Assembly: GCF_016653315.1 (NCBI RefSeq)
Contig: NZ_NHSH01000076.1
Coordinates: forward strand, 62,001 to 126,000
Reading direction: 5' to 3'
From: Halochromatium roseum
GTDB taxonomy: Bacteria; Pseudomonadota; Gammaproteobacteria; Chromatiales; Chromatiaceae
Length of the DNA stretch: 64,000 nucleotides
Of this stretch, positions 35,778-43,205 are shown piece by piece. Position 1 is the stretch's first letter; the number at the start of each line of letters is the position of its first letter. Under the pieces are notes generated by a model that was given only the letters and a program-made list of their open reading frames with translations, searched no databases and was not told the DNA's origin. The translations under genes were made by a program, and so were the position numbers.

Positions 35778-37003
35778 ACGAGACGCAAGCGAACACCAAT
35801 ACCGCCGCAGCGGCAGCCGCAGCGGCTGGTGCCGAAACCGGCATGCGGTCGCAGATCGAGGCCCGTTTCCGGGTCGCCTGGCCGGGCTTCACGCTGGATG
35901 TGGACGAACGGCTACCAGCGCGTGGCGTCACCGCCCTGTTCGGCCATTCCGGCTCCGGCAAGACCACCTTGCTGCGCTGCATTGCCGGCCTAGAGCATGC
36001 CGCAGTCGGCCGGCTCAGCTTCAAGGGTTCGGTCTGGCAGGATGCCAAGACCTGGGTGCCGACCCATCGGCGGCCCATTGGCTACGTGTTCCAGGAGGCG
36101 AGCCTGTTTCCGCATTTGACGGTGCTCGGAAACCTGCGCTACGGACAACGGCGCAGTCGCGGGGGCAGTGCGAGCAACAGTCTTGGCAAGCCCACCTTGG
36201 CCATCACTGAAAGCAGCGCTGACACTGATACTGATACTGACACTGACTCAGTCACAGATCGCTTCAGTCTGGAACAGGCGATTGCGCTGCTCGGCATCGG
36301 TCATCTGCTACAGCGCAAACCGGCCGCGCTCTCTGGCGGCGAGCGTCAGCGCGTCGGCATCGCACGAGCGCTGGCGGTGAATCCGCGGCTGCTGTTGATG
36401 GATGAGCCGCTGGCGGCACTGGATCTCAAGCGCAAGCAGGAGATCTTGCCCTATCTAGAGCGCTTGCACGACGAGCTTGAGATCCCGGTGCTCTATGTCA
36501 GCCATTCCCCCGACGAGGTTGCGCGGCTGGCCGATCACATCCTGGTGATGGACGAGGGTCGCGTGCTGGCGAGCGGGCCCCTCAACGAGACCCTCTCCCG
36601 GCTCGATCTGCCGATTCGCCTTGGTGAGGATGCCGGTGTGGTGCTCGATGGCCAGGTTGCCGAGCGCGATGAGCAATGGCATCTGCTGCGCGTTGCCTGC
36701 TGCGGCGCCAGCCTGTGGACCCGCGATAGCGGTGCCGAGATCGGCGCCCATGTGCGGCTGCGCATCCTCGCTCGCGATGTCAGCATCACCCGTGATCCGG
36801 GCCATGCGAGCAGTATCCAAAACACGCTGCCAGCGACGATTCTGTCGCTGGGCGACGACAGTCATCCAGCGCTGCTGCTGGTCAAGCTCGAGATCAGCGG
36901 CTCGCCGGTGTTGGCGCGCGTCACCCGGCGCTCGGCCGACCAGCTCGACTTGGCACCTAGGCAATTGGTCTATGCGCAGATCAAGGCTGTGGCGCTACTC
37001 TGA
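35774..37003 (+). CDS. modC: Molybdate ABC transporter ATPase
   Basis: 409 aa, longer than the usual ~355-365. Walker [15 protein letters not shown]-loop [13 protein letters not shown], signature [15 protein letters not shown], Walker [13 protein letters not shown], switch His in [17 protein letters not shown]-terminal Mop/TOBE domain ~300-405 ([13 protein letters not shown]). Two extras explain the length: an Ala-rich N-terminal tail (residues ~5-17) and a ~40-residue insertion in the helical subdomain with a run of Asp-Thr pairs encoded by a hexanucleotide repeat at 36221-36249. Neither touches an ATP-site motif, so the protein should be active. Last gene of modABC. Confidence 0.94.
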   Translation: MNETQANTNTAAAAAAAAGAETGMRSQIEARFRVAWPGFTLDVDERLPARGVTALFGHSGSGKTTLLRCIAGLEHAAVGRLSFKGSVWQDAKTWVPTHRRPIGYVFQEASLFPHLTVLGNLRYGQRRSRGGSASNSLGKPTLAITESSADTDTDTDTDSVTDRFSLEQAIALLGIGHLLQRKPAALSGGERQRVGIARALAVNPRLLLMDEPLAALDLKRKQEILPYLERLHDELEIPVLYVSHSPDEVARLADHILVMDEGRVLASGPLNETLSRLDLPIRLGEDAGVVLDGQVAERDEQWHLLRVACCGASLWTRDSGAEIGAHVRLRILARDVSITRDPGHASSIQNTLPATILSLGDDSHPALLLVKLEISGSPVLARVTRRSADQLDLAPRQLVYAQIKAVALL

Positions 37004-37149
37004 GCGCGGGCTGTTCTTGCCATCGGCGTTGCGCAAGCATCCATTCAGCTGCTGCGCGACAGGGCAGCAGCGAAGCCTTACTACTTGACAGCTGGTCTCT
37101 GGTACTGGAGAAAGGTCTGCTTTCTCTTACTGAACGAGGCCGAACACGC

Positions 37150-37656
37150 ATGCATTGGCTGCAGATGCAGAGTTGGTCGCCGTATGTCGTCGGCGCTGCC
37201 ATGGGTGTGCTGAGCTGGTTTACCTTCTTGCTGTCAGACAAGTACCTGAGCTGTTCGACCACTTACGCCCGTCTCAGCGGCATGGTGGAGCGTCGCCTGC
37301 GCGGGTCGGTGGTCGAGCAGAAGGCGTTCTATCGCAAGACGCCGCTGATCGTCGATTGGCAGTTCATGTTCGTGATCGGCATCTTCATCGGCGCCTTTCT
37401 CTCCGCCTTTCTGTCCGATTCGCTGCACCTGGAGATGGTGCCTGAACTCTGGCGCCAGCACTTCGGCGACACGCCGGTACTGCGGTTTCTGGTCGCCTTC
37501 GCCGGCGGTGTGCTAATGGGCATCGGCTCGCGCTGGGCCGATGGCTGCACCAGCGGTCATGCCATCAGCGGCGCGCTGCAGCTGGCGATCAGCAGCTGGA
37601 TTGCGGTGGTCTTTCTGTTTGCGTCTGGCGTGATCGTCGCTCAGCTCATGTACTGA
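37150..37656 (+). CDS. YeeE/YedE family membrane protein (first of a pair)
   Basis: 168 aa, about four helices. It carries the family motif GSRWADGCTSGHAISGALQL with a conserved Cys, and LSCSTTYARLSGM upstream. YeeE/YedE proteins such as TsuA import thiosulfate through a relay of Cys residues; short forms like this work as two-gene pairs. Together with the gene at 37840 it forms such a pair. Substrate is inferred (sulfur species), which fits a sulfur-oxidising organism. Confidence 0.88.
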   Translation: MHWLQMQSWSPYVVGAAMGVLSWFTFLLSDKYLSCSTTYARLSGMVERRLRGSVVEQKAFYRKTPLIVDWQFMFVIGIFIGAFLSAFLSDSLHLEMVPELWRQHFGDTPVLRFLVAFAGGVLMGIGSRWADGCTSGHAISGALQLAISSWIAVVFLFASGVIVAQLMY

Positions 37657-37732
37657 GCGCATCGATCGAGCGCATCGATCGAGCGCATGGATTAAGCGCA
37701 TGAATCGAGCGCATGATTTGCGCGTATGGATT
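37655..37732. repeat. 13-bp tandem repeat, 6 units
   Basis: Six consecutive 13-base units starting inside the stop codon of the first YeeE gene: two identical GAGCGCATCGATC, then four degenerate versions (such as GAGCGCATGGATT and AAGCGCATGAATC). No spacers, so not a CRISPR array. Confidence 0.88.
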
Positions 37733-37839
37733 GCGCCCGGCTTGGGCGCCGCTGAGTCCGCTGATCGCACATCCACCTGAATCAACCGGCCCAACCGGCC
37801 ATGAGCTGCCTGCGGCGCGTGGCAGCAGAGACCGATCCC

Positions 37840-38397
37840 ATGCTCGATAGACTGCATCAACATCGTCGGCTTCAACTTCTGCTCGGGCTGCTCATGGGGG
37901 TGCTGTTCGGCATCCTGTTGCAGAAGGGTGGCCTGACCCACTACGACGTCGTGCTTGGGCAGCTGCTGTTCCGCGACTGGACGGTGGTCAAGATCATGCT
38001 CTCGGCCATCATCGTTGGCGCCATCGGGATCTTTCTACTGAGGTCCTTCGGCCATGTTCGGTTGCAGCCGAAACCGGCCTCACTTGGCGGGTCGGCGATC
38101 GGCGGCATCATCTTCGGTGCTGGGCTGGCCACCCTCGGCTATTGCCCGGGAACGGTCACCGGCGCGATGGGGCAGGGCTCTTATGATGCGCTCACCGGCG
38201 GCTTTTTCGGCATCTTGGTGGGGGCTGGCCTTTTCGCTCACTTCTATCCCTGGCTGGACAAGCACATCCTGAACAAAGGCCGGATTCAGGCTCAGACCTT
38301 TCCCGAGCTTTGGGGCGTCTCGCCCTGGACGCTGGTCTTGCCGATGGTCTTGGTGATGGCGCTGCTGTTGTGGTTCATCGAGCGTTTCAGCGGTTAG
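37840..38397 (+). CDS. YeeE/YedE family membrane protein (second of a pair)
   Basis: 185 aa, about four or five helices. IGGIIFGAGLATLGYCPGTV and GAMGQGSYDALTGG carry the second conserved Cys motif of the family. Complements the first half-protein. ATG 37840 (MLDRLHQHRRLQLLLGL) is preferred to 37801, since the extra residues are polar and not typical; no strong ribosome-binding site supports either. The 13-bp repeat array lies between the two genes. Confidence 0.87.
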   Translation: MLDRLHQHRRLQLLLGLLMGVLFGILLQKGGLTHYDVVLGQLLFRDWTVVKIMLSAIIVGAIGIFLLRSFGHVRLQPKPASLGGSAIGGIIFGAGLATLGYCPGTVTGAMGQGSYDALTGGFFGILVGAGLFAHFYPWLDKHILNKGRIQAQTFPELWGVSPWTLVLPMVLVMALLLWFIERFSG

Positions 38398-38518
38398 CTG
38401 CGATTGCACGACAGACCTGTTCCAAGCCACAGGAGCCCGATGGATCTGCGATTCAAACGCTCTTTTTAACGCGAAGCTCGCGCGATTCATTTTCAGGGGT
38501 GGCGCTATGCGCGTTAGG

Positions 38519-39775
38519 TCAATCGAGCAGAAACTCCGCATAGATGAAGCCAGCGGTCATGCCAAGGAAGAACAGGATGCCGACCCAGCTCAACAGCTTC
38601 AGGATCGGCCCCGGCCGATGCTCTGGCGGGACATTGTCGCCACTCATGACCAGAAAATTGATCACCGCCAAGATCGGCGAGGTGGCGAAGGAAATGATGG
38701 CGGCGAAGCCAAGCAGTTGCAGCAGGTTCTGCACATAGCCGAGCACGATGGCCGAGGCGCCGATCACCGCAATCAAGATCCAGGCCTGATGCACGCGCGT
38801 GAAGGCCGGCAGCAGCTTCGGCGCGAGCAGCGTGGTACAGGCCGCGAGCGCTCGCGGATAGCCATCGACACAGGTCAGCGAGGTGCTGAGCATGGTGACG
38901 AAGGCCGCAAATAGGATCAGCCCATAGGACCAGGCGCCGATGTTGCGCGAATACAGCTCGATCAACTGGTTCGAGAACGCGATCCCGCTCGGCGAAAAGT
39001 GCTCACCGCTGCCATACATGACCAGCGCGCCGAGCGCGAGGAAGACCACTGCCAAGGCGACGGCCATGAAGTAGCCGAGATGGAAATCGATCAGGGTCTC
39101 GCCAACGGTGGCCCGGTGCCCGGTCTGGCGCTCGCGCGAGAACATCCACAGCGAAGACCAGGCCGACAGATCCAAGGGCGCTGGCATCCAGCCCATCAAC
39201 ATGATCAGAAAGCCGAATGAGGCCCAGGTCCAGGGTGAAGGCGGCTCAAACCCAGGCTGCATGACCGGTCCTTCTCCGATCGCGAGCAAGAGCGCTGCCA
39301 AGGTCGAGACGGTCAGCACCACCACGACCAGCTTCGCCATCCCATCGAGCAGTCGGTAATGGCCAAGGAAGATGAACACCGCGCAGCCGATCATGATCAG
39401 CACCGTCAACTGCGGTAGCGGCAACGCCTCGAGCCCAAAGCCGGCGAGCAAGGCCGCGCTCAGCATCGATACTCCGGCGATATTGATGATGCCGGTGAGG
39501 ATGTTGATCGCCAGGAAGATGTAGACGAACAAGTTACCCTTGCGCTGATAGCCGGCGAGCAAGGATTCGCCAGTGGCCGCCGTGTATTTCTGTCCGTACA
39601 GGAAAAACGGGTATTTGAAGAGATTGGCGAGCAACACCAGCCCAACCAACTGCCAGCCGAACTCAGCGCCGGCTCGGGTTGACCAGACCAGGTGCGAGCC
39701 ACCGATGGCCGCGCAGGCCACCAAGAGCCCGGGGCCGAGCGCCTTCATCAACGATGCGCGAGAGATTTGATTCAT
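38519..39775 (-). CDS. Nramp-like divalent metal transporter, non-canonical metal site
   Basis: 418 aa with ~11 helices and the Nramp fold: LMKALGPGLLVACAAIGGSH at helix 1 and MLMGWMPAPLDLSAWSSLW at helix 6. Canonical Nramp metal ligands sit in DPGN of helix 1 and MPH of helix 6. Here helix 1 reads AIGGSH and helix 6 MPAPLD, so substrate may not be Mn2+/Fe2+. This variant occurs in a bacterial subgroup whose substrate is unproven. ATG 39775 (MNQISRASLMKALGPG) chosen over a TTG at 39832; no ribosome-binding site seen. Followed downstream, convergently, by the YeeE pair. Confidence 0.87.
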   Translation of the reverse strand: MNQISRASLMKALGPGLLVACAAIGGSHLVWSTRAGAEFGWQLVGLVLLANLFKYPFFLYGQKYTAATGESLLAGYQRKGNLFVYIFLAINILTGIINIAGVSMLSAALLAGFGLEALPLPQLTVLIMIGCAVFIFLGHYRLLDGMAKLVVVVLTVSTLAALLLAIGEGPVMQPGFEPPSPWTWASFGFLIMLMGWMPAPLDLSAWSSLWMFSRERQTGHRATVGETLIDFHLGYFMAVALAVVFLALGALVMYGSGEHFSPSGIAFSNQLIELYSRNIGAWSYGLILFAAFVTMLSTSLTCVDGYPRALAACTTLLAPKLLPAFTRVHQAWILIAVIGASAIVLGYVQNLLQLLGFAAIISFATSPILAVINFLVMSGDNVPPEHRPGPILKLLSWVGILFFLGMTAGFIYAEFLLD

Positions 39776-39844
39776 GGGGTGAGGCGAATGTCGAGGTGCA
39801 TCTGCATTTTCAAGACTGAGGCCATTCGACAACGGGTGCTTGGC

Positions 39845-40777
39845 TCAACGTAAGGCAAAGGCAACCGGCACCGTGATGGTCAGGCTGGAGCGGCCGAGGC
39901 TAGAGGGGATGCGTGGCATTGGAGAGGCGCGCTCGAGCATGGCTTGAACCTCTTGGTCGAGCAGTTCGTGGCCTGAGCTTTGGACGATCCGTTTCGACAC
40001 CACCCGACCGCTGCGAGTGATGGTGAAGGTTACTTTCACCGTGCCTTCTTGGCGTAGCCGTCGCGCTTGTGCGGGGTAGCGCTTGTGACGCGTGAGCCAG
40101 GTTGCGAGACGCCCGTAGTAATTGCTGGCGCTGGCCTGACCATCATTGCCACTGCCCGAGCCGTCGCTACCGCCCTGGCCATGACCGGTCGCCCCAGCCC
40201 CTGACGGCTCACCATTGCCGTCGCCTGAAACAGAGCGCGCGCGAGCCGCGGCGTTGGCAGGGCGCTCTGGATTCGCCTTCGTTGCAGCGATGCTGGGCCT
40301 GTCTTGGGTGACCTTTGGTTTCTGATCGGGCTTGACGCGTCGAGGCGCTGACAGGCTAGCTGATTCTGGTGTTGGCTGCGGATCGGCCTGTGGCTTTGGT
40401 TCTGGTGTGGGCTCTGGCTCTGGCAGGGGCTTGGCGGCGACGGTCTCGACCGTTGCCACCGGCGGCAAGACAGCCTCTTGCTCGTGCGCACGCTCGGCGT
40501 CGATGGCCAGCTGCGTCTGATCCTCAGATGCCGCTGCCATCGGGCTGGCAGCAGGCGCGGGGCTGGCAACCGGCTGCAGCACAGCCGAGCCAGGCGGCGA
40601 GCCATCTCCACCGGCGCCCGCTGCCGCCGAGAGGCCGCCGTCACCAAGCTCGATGGTGATGCCCGCTGGCACGATCGGGGGCGGCGTTGACAGCTGTACC
40701 AGCGCGAGCGCCAACGCGGCATGCGTCAGGCTAGCAATCAGTAAGGCGATGAGCCAATGGCGAGGGGTGATCTCCAC
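39845..40777 (-). CDS. tonB: TonB energy transducer
   Basis: 310 aa. N-terminal anchor ~8-28 (HWLIALLIASLTHAALALALV) with the conserved SxxxH-like SLTH. Long Pro/Glu/Lys-rich periplasmic spacer ~85-210. C-terminal TonB domain ~215-310: YYGRLATWLTRHKRYPAQAR, GTVKVTFTITRSGRVVSKRI, SSGHELLDQEVQAMLERASP. Transmits proton-motive energy from ExbBD to outer-membrane receptors. GTG start at 40777. Last gene of a five-gene leftward operon, so a complete TonB machine is encoded together; its receptor is not in the window. Confidence 0.93.
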   Translation of the reverse strand: MEITPRHWLIALLIASLTHAALALALVQLSTPPPIVPAGITIELGDGGLSAAAGAGGDGSPPGSAVLQPVASPAPAASPMAAASEDQTQLAIDAERAHEQEAVLPPVATVETVAAKPLPEPEPTPEPKPQADPQPTPESASLSAPRRVKPDQKPKVTQDRPSIAATKANPERPANAAARARSVSGDGNGEPSGAGATGHGQGGSDGSGSGNDGQASASNYYGRLATWLTRHKRYPAQARRLRQEGTVKVTFTITRSGRVVSKRIVQSSGHELLDQEVQAMLERASPMPRIPSSLGRSSLTITVPVAFALR

Positions 40778-40789
40778 AGCGGTGGTGTC

Positions 40790-41233
40790 TTATGTGTCTG
40801 AGCCGGACGCTTGTTGCGCGAGGAGCTGCAGGCGCTCAACGCCGAGCGCGCGCAACTGCTCGAGCAGCTGGCGCAGTTGACCTTGGGTGACCGCGGCATC
40901 GGCCTTCAGGGTGATGCCAAGGCGATTGGCGTCGCCGTCATCCTGAGCCGCACGTATGGATGCCAACCGCGTCGCAAGCCGGTCATTGAGCTGCGCTGGT
41001 GCGACAAGCTCTCCGTCTAGCGCAACGCGCCCCTGGGCATCCATCAGCAGCAGGATGCGCTCAGGCTCTGACAATCGACCCTGTTGCGAGCTTGGCGGAT
41101 CAACCAGCAGTGCCTCTGGGGGGCTGATCTGCCCGGCAATCATGAAAAAGATCAGCATCAGAAAAACGACGTTGATCAACGGGATCAGGGCATCGTCGGT
41201 GTTGGCTCGCTGCCGGGGGACGGTGAATCGCAT
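40790..41233 (-). CDS. exbD: ExbD/TolR family protein (second copy)
   Basis: 147 aa. Single helix with the essential Asp: DDALIPLINVVFLMLIFFMI corresponds to the D.(T/P)PLID.VFLLLIFFM motif, here with Asn in LINV where most family members have Asp (PLIDV). The periplasmic domain follows. The other ExbD copy keeps PLIDV, so the two may form a mixed dimer in which only one subunit carries the proton-relay Asp. That is inference. Confidence 0.9.
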   Translation of the reverse strand: MRFTVPRQRANTDDALIPLINVVFLMLIFFMIAGQISPPEALLVDPPSSQQGRLSEPERILLLMDAQGRVALDGELVAPAQLNDRLATRLASIRAAQDDGDANRLGITLKADAAVTQGQLRQLLEQLRALGVERLQLLAQQASGSDT

Positions 41234-41302
41234 GGTGTCTGTTGGGTTTGGGCAGGTCGGAAACAGTGGGTCGATGGCAGCGGTGGCGAGCCGTCATACA
41301 CC

Positions 41303-41692
41303 TTAGCGCAGTCGCAACACCGGTATACCGGCAGCAGTGAGCTGATCGAAGACCTGCAAGGTCATTTGCAAGGACACGGCATCGTCCGGTTGCACCCAGA
41401 CCCCCAGATCCGGCGCTTGCTGCAGTCGGGCGCGCAGCCGATCGGTCAGCGCCTCGGTCTCGACCGGCTCGCCATTGAGGTCGAGACCGCCATTGGCCTG
41501 AATCCGCAGCAGCAAGGCCGGTTGGCTGTCGGCGCTGGCGATCTGGGTATTGGGGGCATCGAGTGCAACCGCATTCAGCCGCGTCAGACTCGATGCGAGC
41601 ATAAAGAACAGCAGCAGGATGAAGACCACATCGATCAGCGGCGTCAAGCTGATCAGGCGGCGCCGTGGCCGGAGCGGGGGCTCAAACTGCAT
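41303..41692 (-). CDS. exbD: ExbD/TolR family protein (first copy)
   Basis: 129 aa. RLISLTPLIDVVFILLLFFM contains the canonical proton-path Asp. Periplasmic domain ~45-129 ends TAAGIPVLRLR. Starts 11 bases inside the exbB 3' end, a sign of tight coupling. Confidence 0.93.
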   Translation of the reverse strand: MQFEPPLRPRRRLISLTPLIDVVFILLLFFMLASSLTRLNAVALDAPNTQIASADSQPALLLRIQANGGLDLNGEPVETEALTDRLRARLQQAPDLGVWVQPDDAVSLQMTLQVFDQLTAAGIPVLRLR

Positions 41693-42434
41693 CGGTCGCC
41701 GGCACCGAGCTGCTGTTATCGTTACCGCTGACCGAGGGCTTGCCGCTGTCCATCGCGCGCCTGCCCTTTACTGACAGGGCGATCGATTCAGGGCTCAGGT
41801 CGCGTGTGAGCACCCGCGTCACCGCATCCTCCATCTGATGACCACAGCGCTCGACGCGTCGTTCCAGCCAGCTGTGCACCAGGACGACCGGAATGGCGAC
41901 ACTGAGGCCAGCGGCGGTGGTGAGCAGGGCCTGCCAGATGCCGCCCGAGAGGATGGCCGGGTCGACCTGGCTGCCAGCCAGCTCCAGCTGTCGGAAGGCC
42001 TCGATCATGCCCAGCACGGTGCCAAGCAGGCCCAGCAGCGGGCTGAGCGCGGCAATCACCTCAAGGGCGCGGAGCCATGCGCGCAGCTGCTCCAATTTGG
42101 CGCTGGCGAACCGAGTCAACTCTTCCCGCAACAGCCCGAGATCAACAGCAGGCATCGCCAGCCCCTGCAAGGTCCGCGCGAGCAGTTGCGCGGTCGGCTG
42201 GGGACTGCCCTGAAGCACCGCGAGGGCCTGTTGCGGATCCTGTTGGTACCAGTAGCGCAGTGCCTGCTCAGTCGGATCGCTCGCATTGAGCTTGAGGCGC
42301 GAGAACTGCCATAGCTTCACCAAGATGATGGCCAGCGCTGCGATGGAGAGCAACGCCAGTATCCAGAGCACGGGTCCGCCTTGGCCAAAGCTCTCGGCAA
42401 AGGCACCGGATGCGGCTGAGGAGCTGGTACTCAT
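41682..42434 (-). CDS. exbB: ExbB/MotA/TolQ proton channel protein
   Basis: 250 aa with three helices: LWILALLSIAALAIILVKLW near the N-terminus, then VIAALSPLLGLLGTVLGMIE and AFRQLE, and GIWQALLTTAAGLSVAIPVV, the TolQ-type core with the conserved Thr/Ala helix. Forms a pentameric channel with ExbD dimers. Overlaps the upstream acidic-protein gene by 4 bases (ATGA). Confidence 0.94.
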   Translation of the reverse strand: MSTSSSAASGAFAESFGQGGPVLWILALLSIAALAIILVKLWQFSRLKLNASDPTEQALRYWYQQDPQQALAVLQGSPQPTAQLLARTLQGLAMPAVDLGLLREELTRFASAKLEQLRAWLRALEVIAALSPLLGLLGTVLGMIEAFRQLELAGSQVDPAILSGGIWQALLTTAAGLSVAIPVVLVHSWLERRVERCGHQMEDAVTRVLTRDLSPESIALSVKGRRAMDSGKPSVSGNDNSSSVPATDAV

Positions 42435-43084
42435 TTGAACAGGTCGGCGTCGAGCTTCGACGACAGATCGAGCTGCGAGACATTATCGGGCAAGTCCCCA
42501 TCGGGTCCAGCGATCTTGACCAGATCGTTGATCAGGATGCGTCCGACATTGGTGCACTGGGTCTCGGGAAGGTCGAACAGCTTAACGCTGGTCTTGTCTT
42601 TGGCGATGGGCGCCGCATCCAGGGTGAGCCGGCGTTTCACAAAGCCTTTGGTGTCGAACAGAACCAGCTCCAGCTGCAGCGCCTCAAGATTTTGATCCAT
42701 GGCGTTCTCGAACACAAAGTAGACGCGGCAGATATCCTCCACCTGCTCCAGTTTGTTCAGCTCGATGCTGAGTCGGCCTAAGTTGTCTGTATCCGTATCC
42801 GTATCCGTATCAGAATCCGTATCAGAATCTGCACCTGTATCCGCATCGCTTTCGTTATCTGCAGTCGGCGTGGTAGCGGCGGTATCGTCCTCGCCTTCGT
42901 TTGCTGTTGCGGCAGGCTCTGCGTTTTCGTTGGCCTGGACGGAGGTCTCATCCTCAGCGAAGCCGGCAAGGGGTGCAGCCAGCATGACGGCTGCGATCAT
43001 CGCGAGGAGACAGCGTCCGAGGCGCGGACTGCCCTGCTGCAGGAGCAGGGGTGGCCGAGACCACGGCAGTATTCGGTTCGACAT
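42431..43084 (-). CDS. Acidic exported protein heading the TonB operon, function unknown
   Basis: 217 aa. Signal peptide ~20-43 (LGRCLLAMIAAVMLAAPLAG, then FAEDE). Residues ~45-100 are Asp/Glu/Thr/Ala-rich and disordered-looking, ending in a run of Asp-Thr and Ser-Asp pairs. Residues ~102-217 form a likely folded domain with two Cys (DICRVYFVFENA and PETQCTNVGRILINDL) that may make a disulfide. The C-terminal domain looks like a conserved family of unknown function linked to exbB. It overlaps exbB by 4 bases and is first in the operon, so it probably acts with the TonB machine in the periplasm. No function is assigned. Confidence 0.8.
   Translation of the reverse strand: MSNRILPWSRPPLLLQQGSPRLGRCLLAMIAAVMLAAPLAGFAEDETSVQANENAEPAATANEGEDDTAATTPTADNESDADTGADSDTDSDTDTDTDTDNLGRLSIELNKLEQVEDICRVYFVFENAMDQNLEALQLELVLFDTKGFVKRRLTLDAAPIAKDKTSVKLFDLPETQCTNVGRILINDLVKIAGPDGDLPDNVSQLDLSSKLDADLFK
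42789..42846. repeat. Hexanucleotide repeat encoding Asp-Thr/Ser-Asp run
   Basis: GTATCC-type hexamers (complement of GATAC-G) repeated with small changes inside the acidic protein gene. Same coding outcome as the modC repeat at 36221-36249. In-frame, so length change would not break the gene. Confidence 0.82.
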
Positions 43085-43205
43085 GGCTCTAAGTCCTTAA
43101 TCGTGTGATTAGGGTATGGATCAAGCGCGACCATTATCGCGCGATGCGGCCCAGATGCCACGGCTTTGCGCGGGGATGGGAAGATCTGACCCCATAACAG
43201 GGATC

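Noticed and set aside
37655-37732. Repeat array considered as a CRISPR.
   Set aside because: Units are contiguous 13-mers with no spacers and no cas genes nearby.
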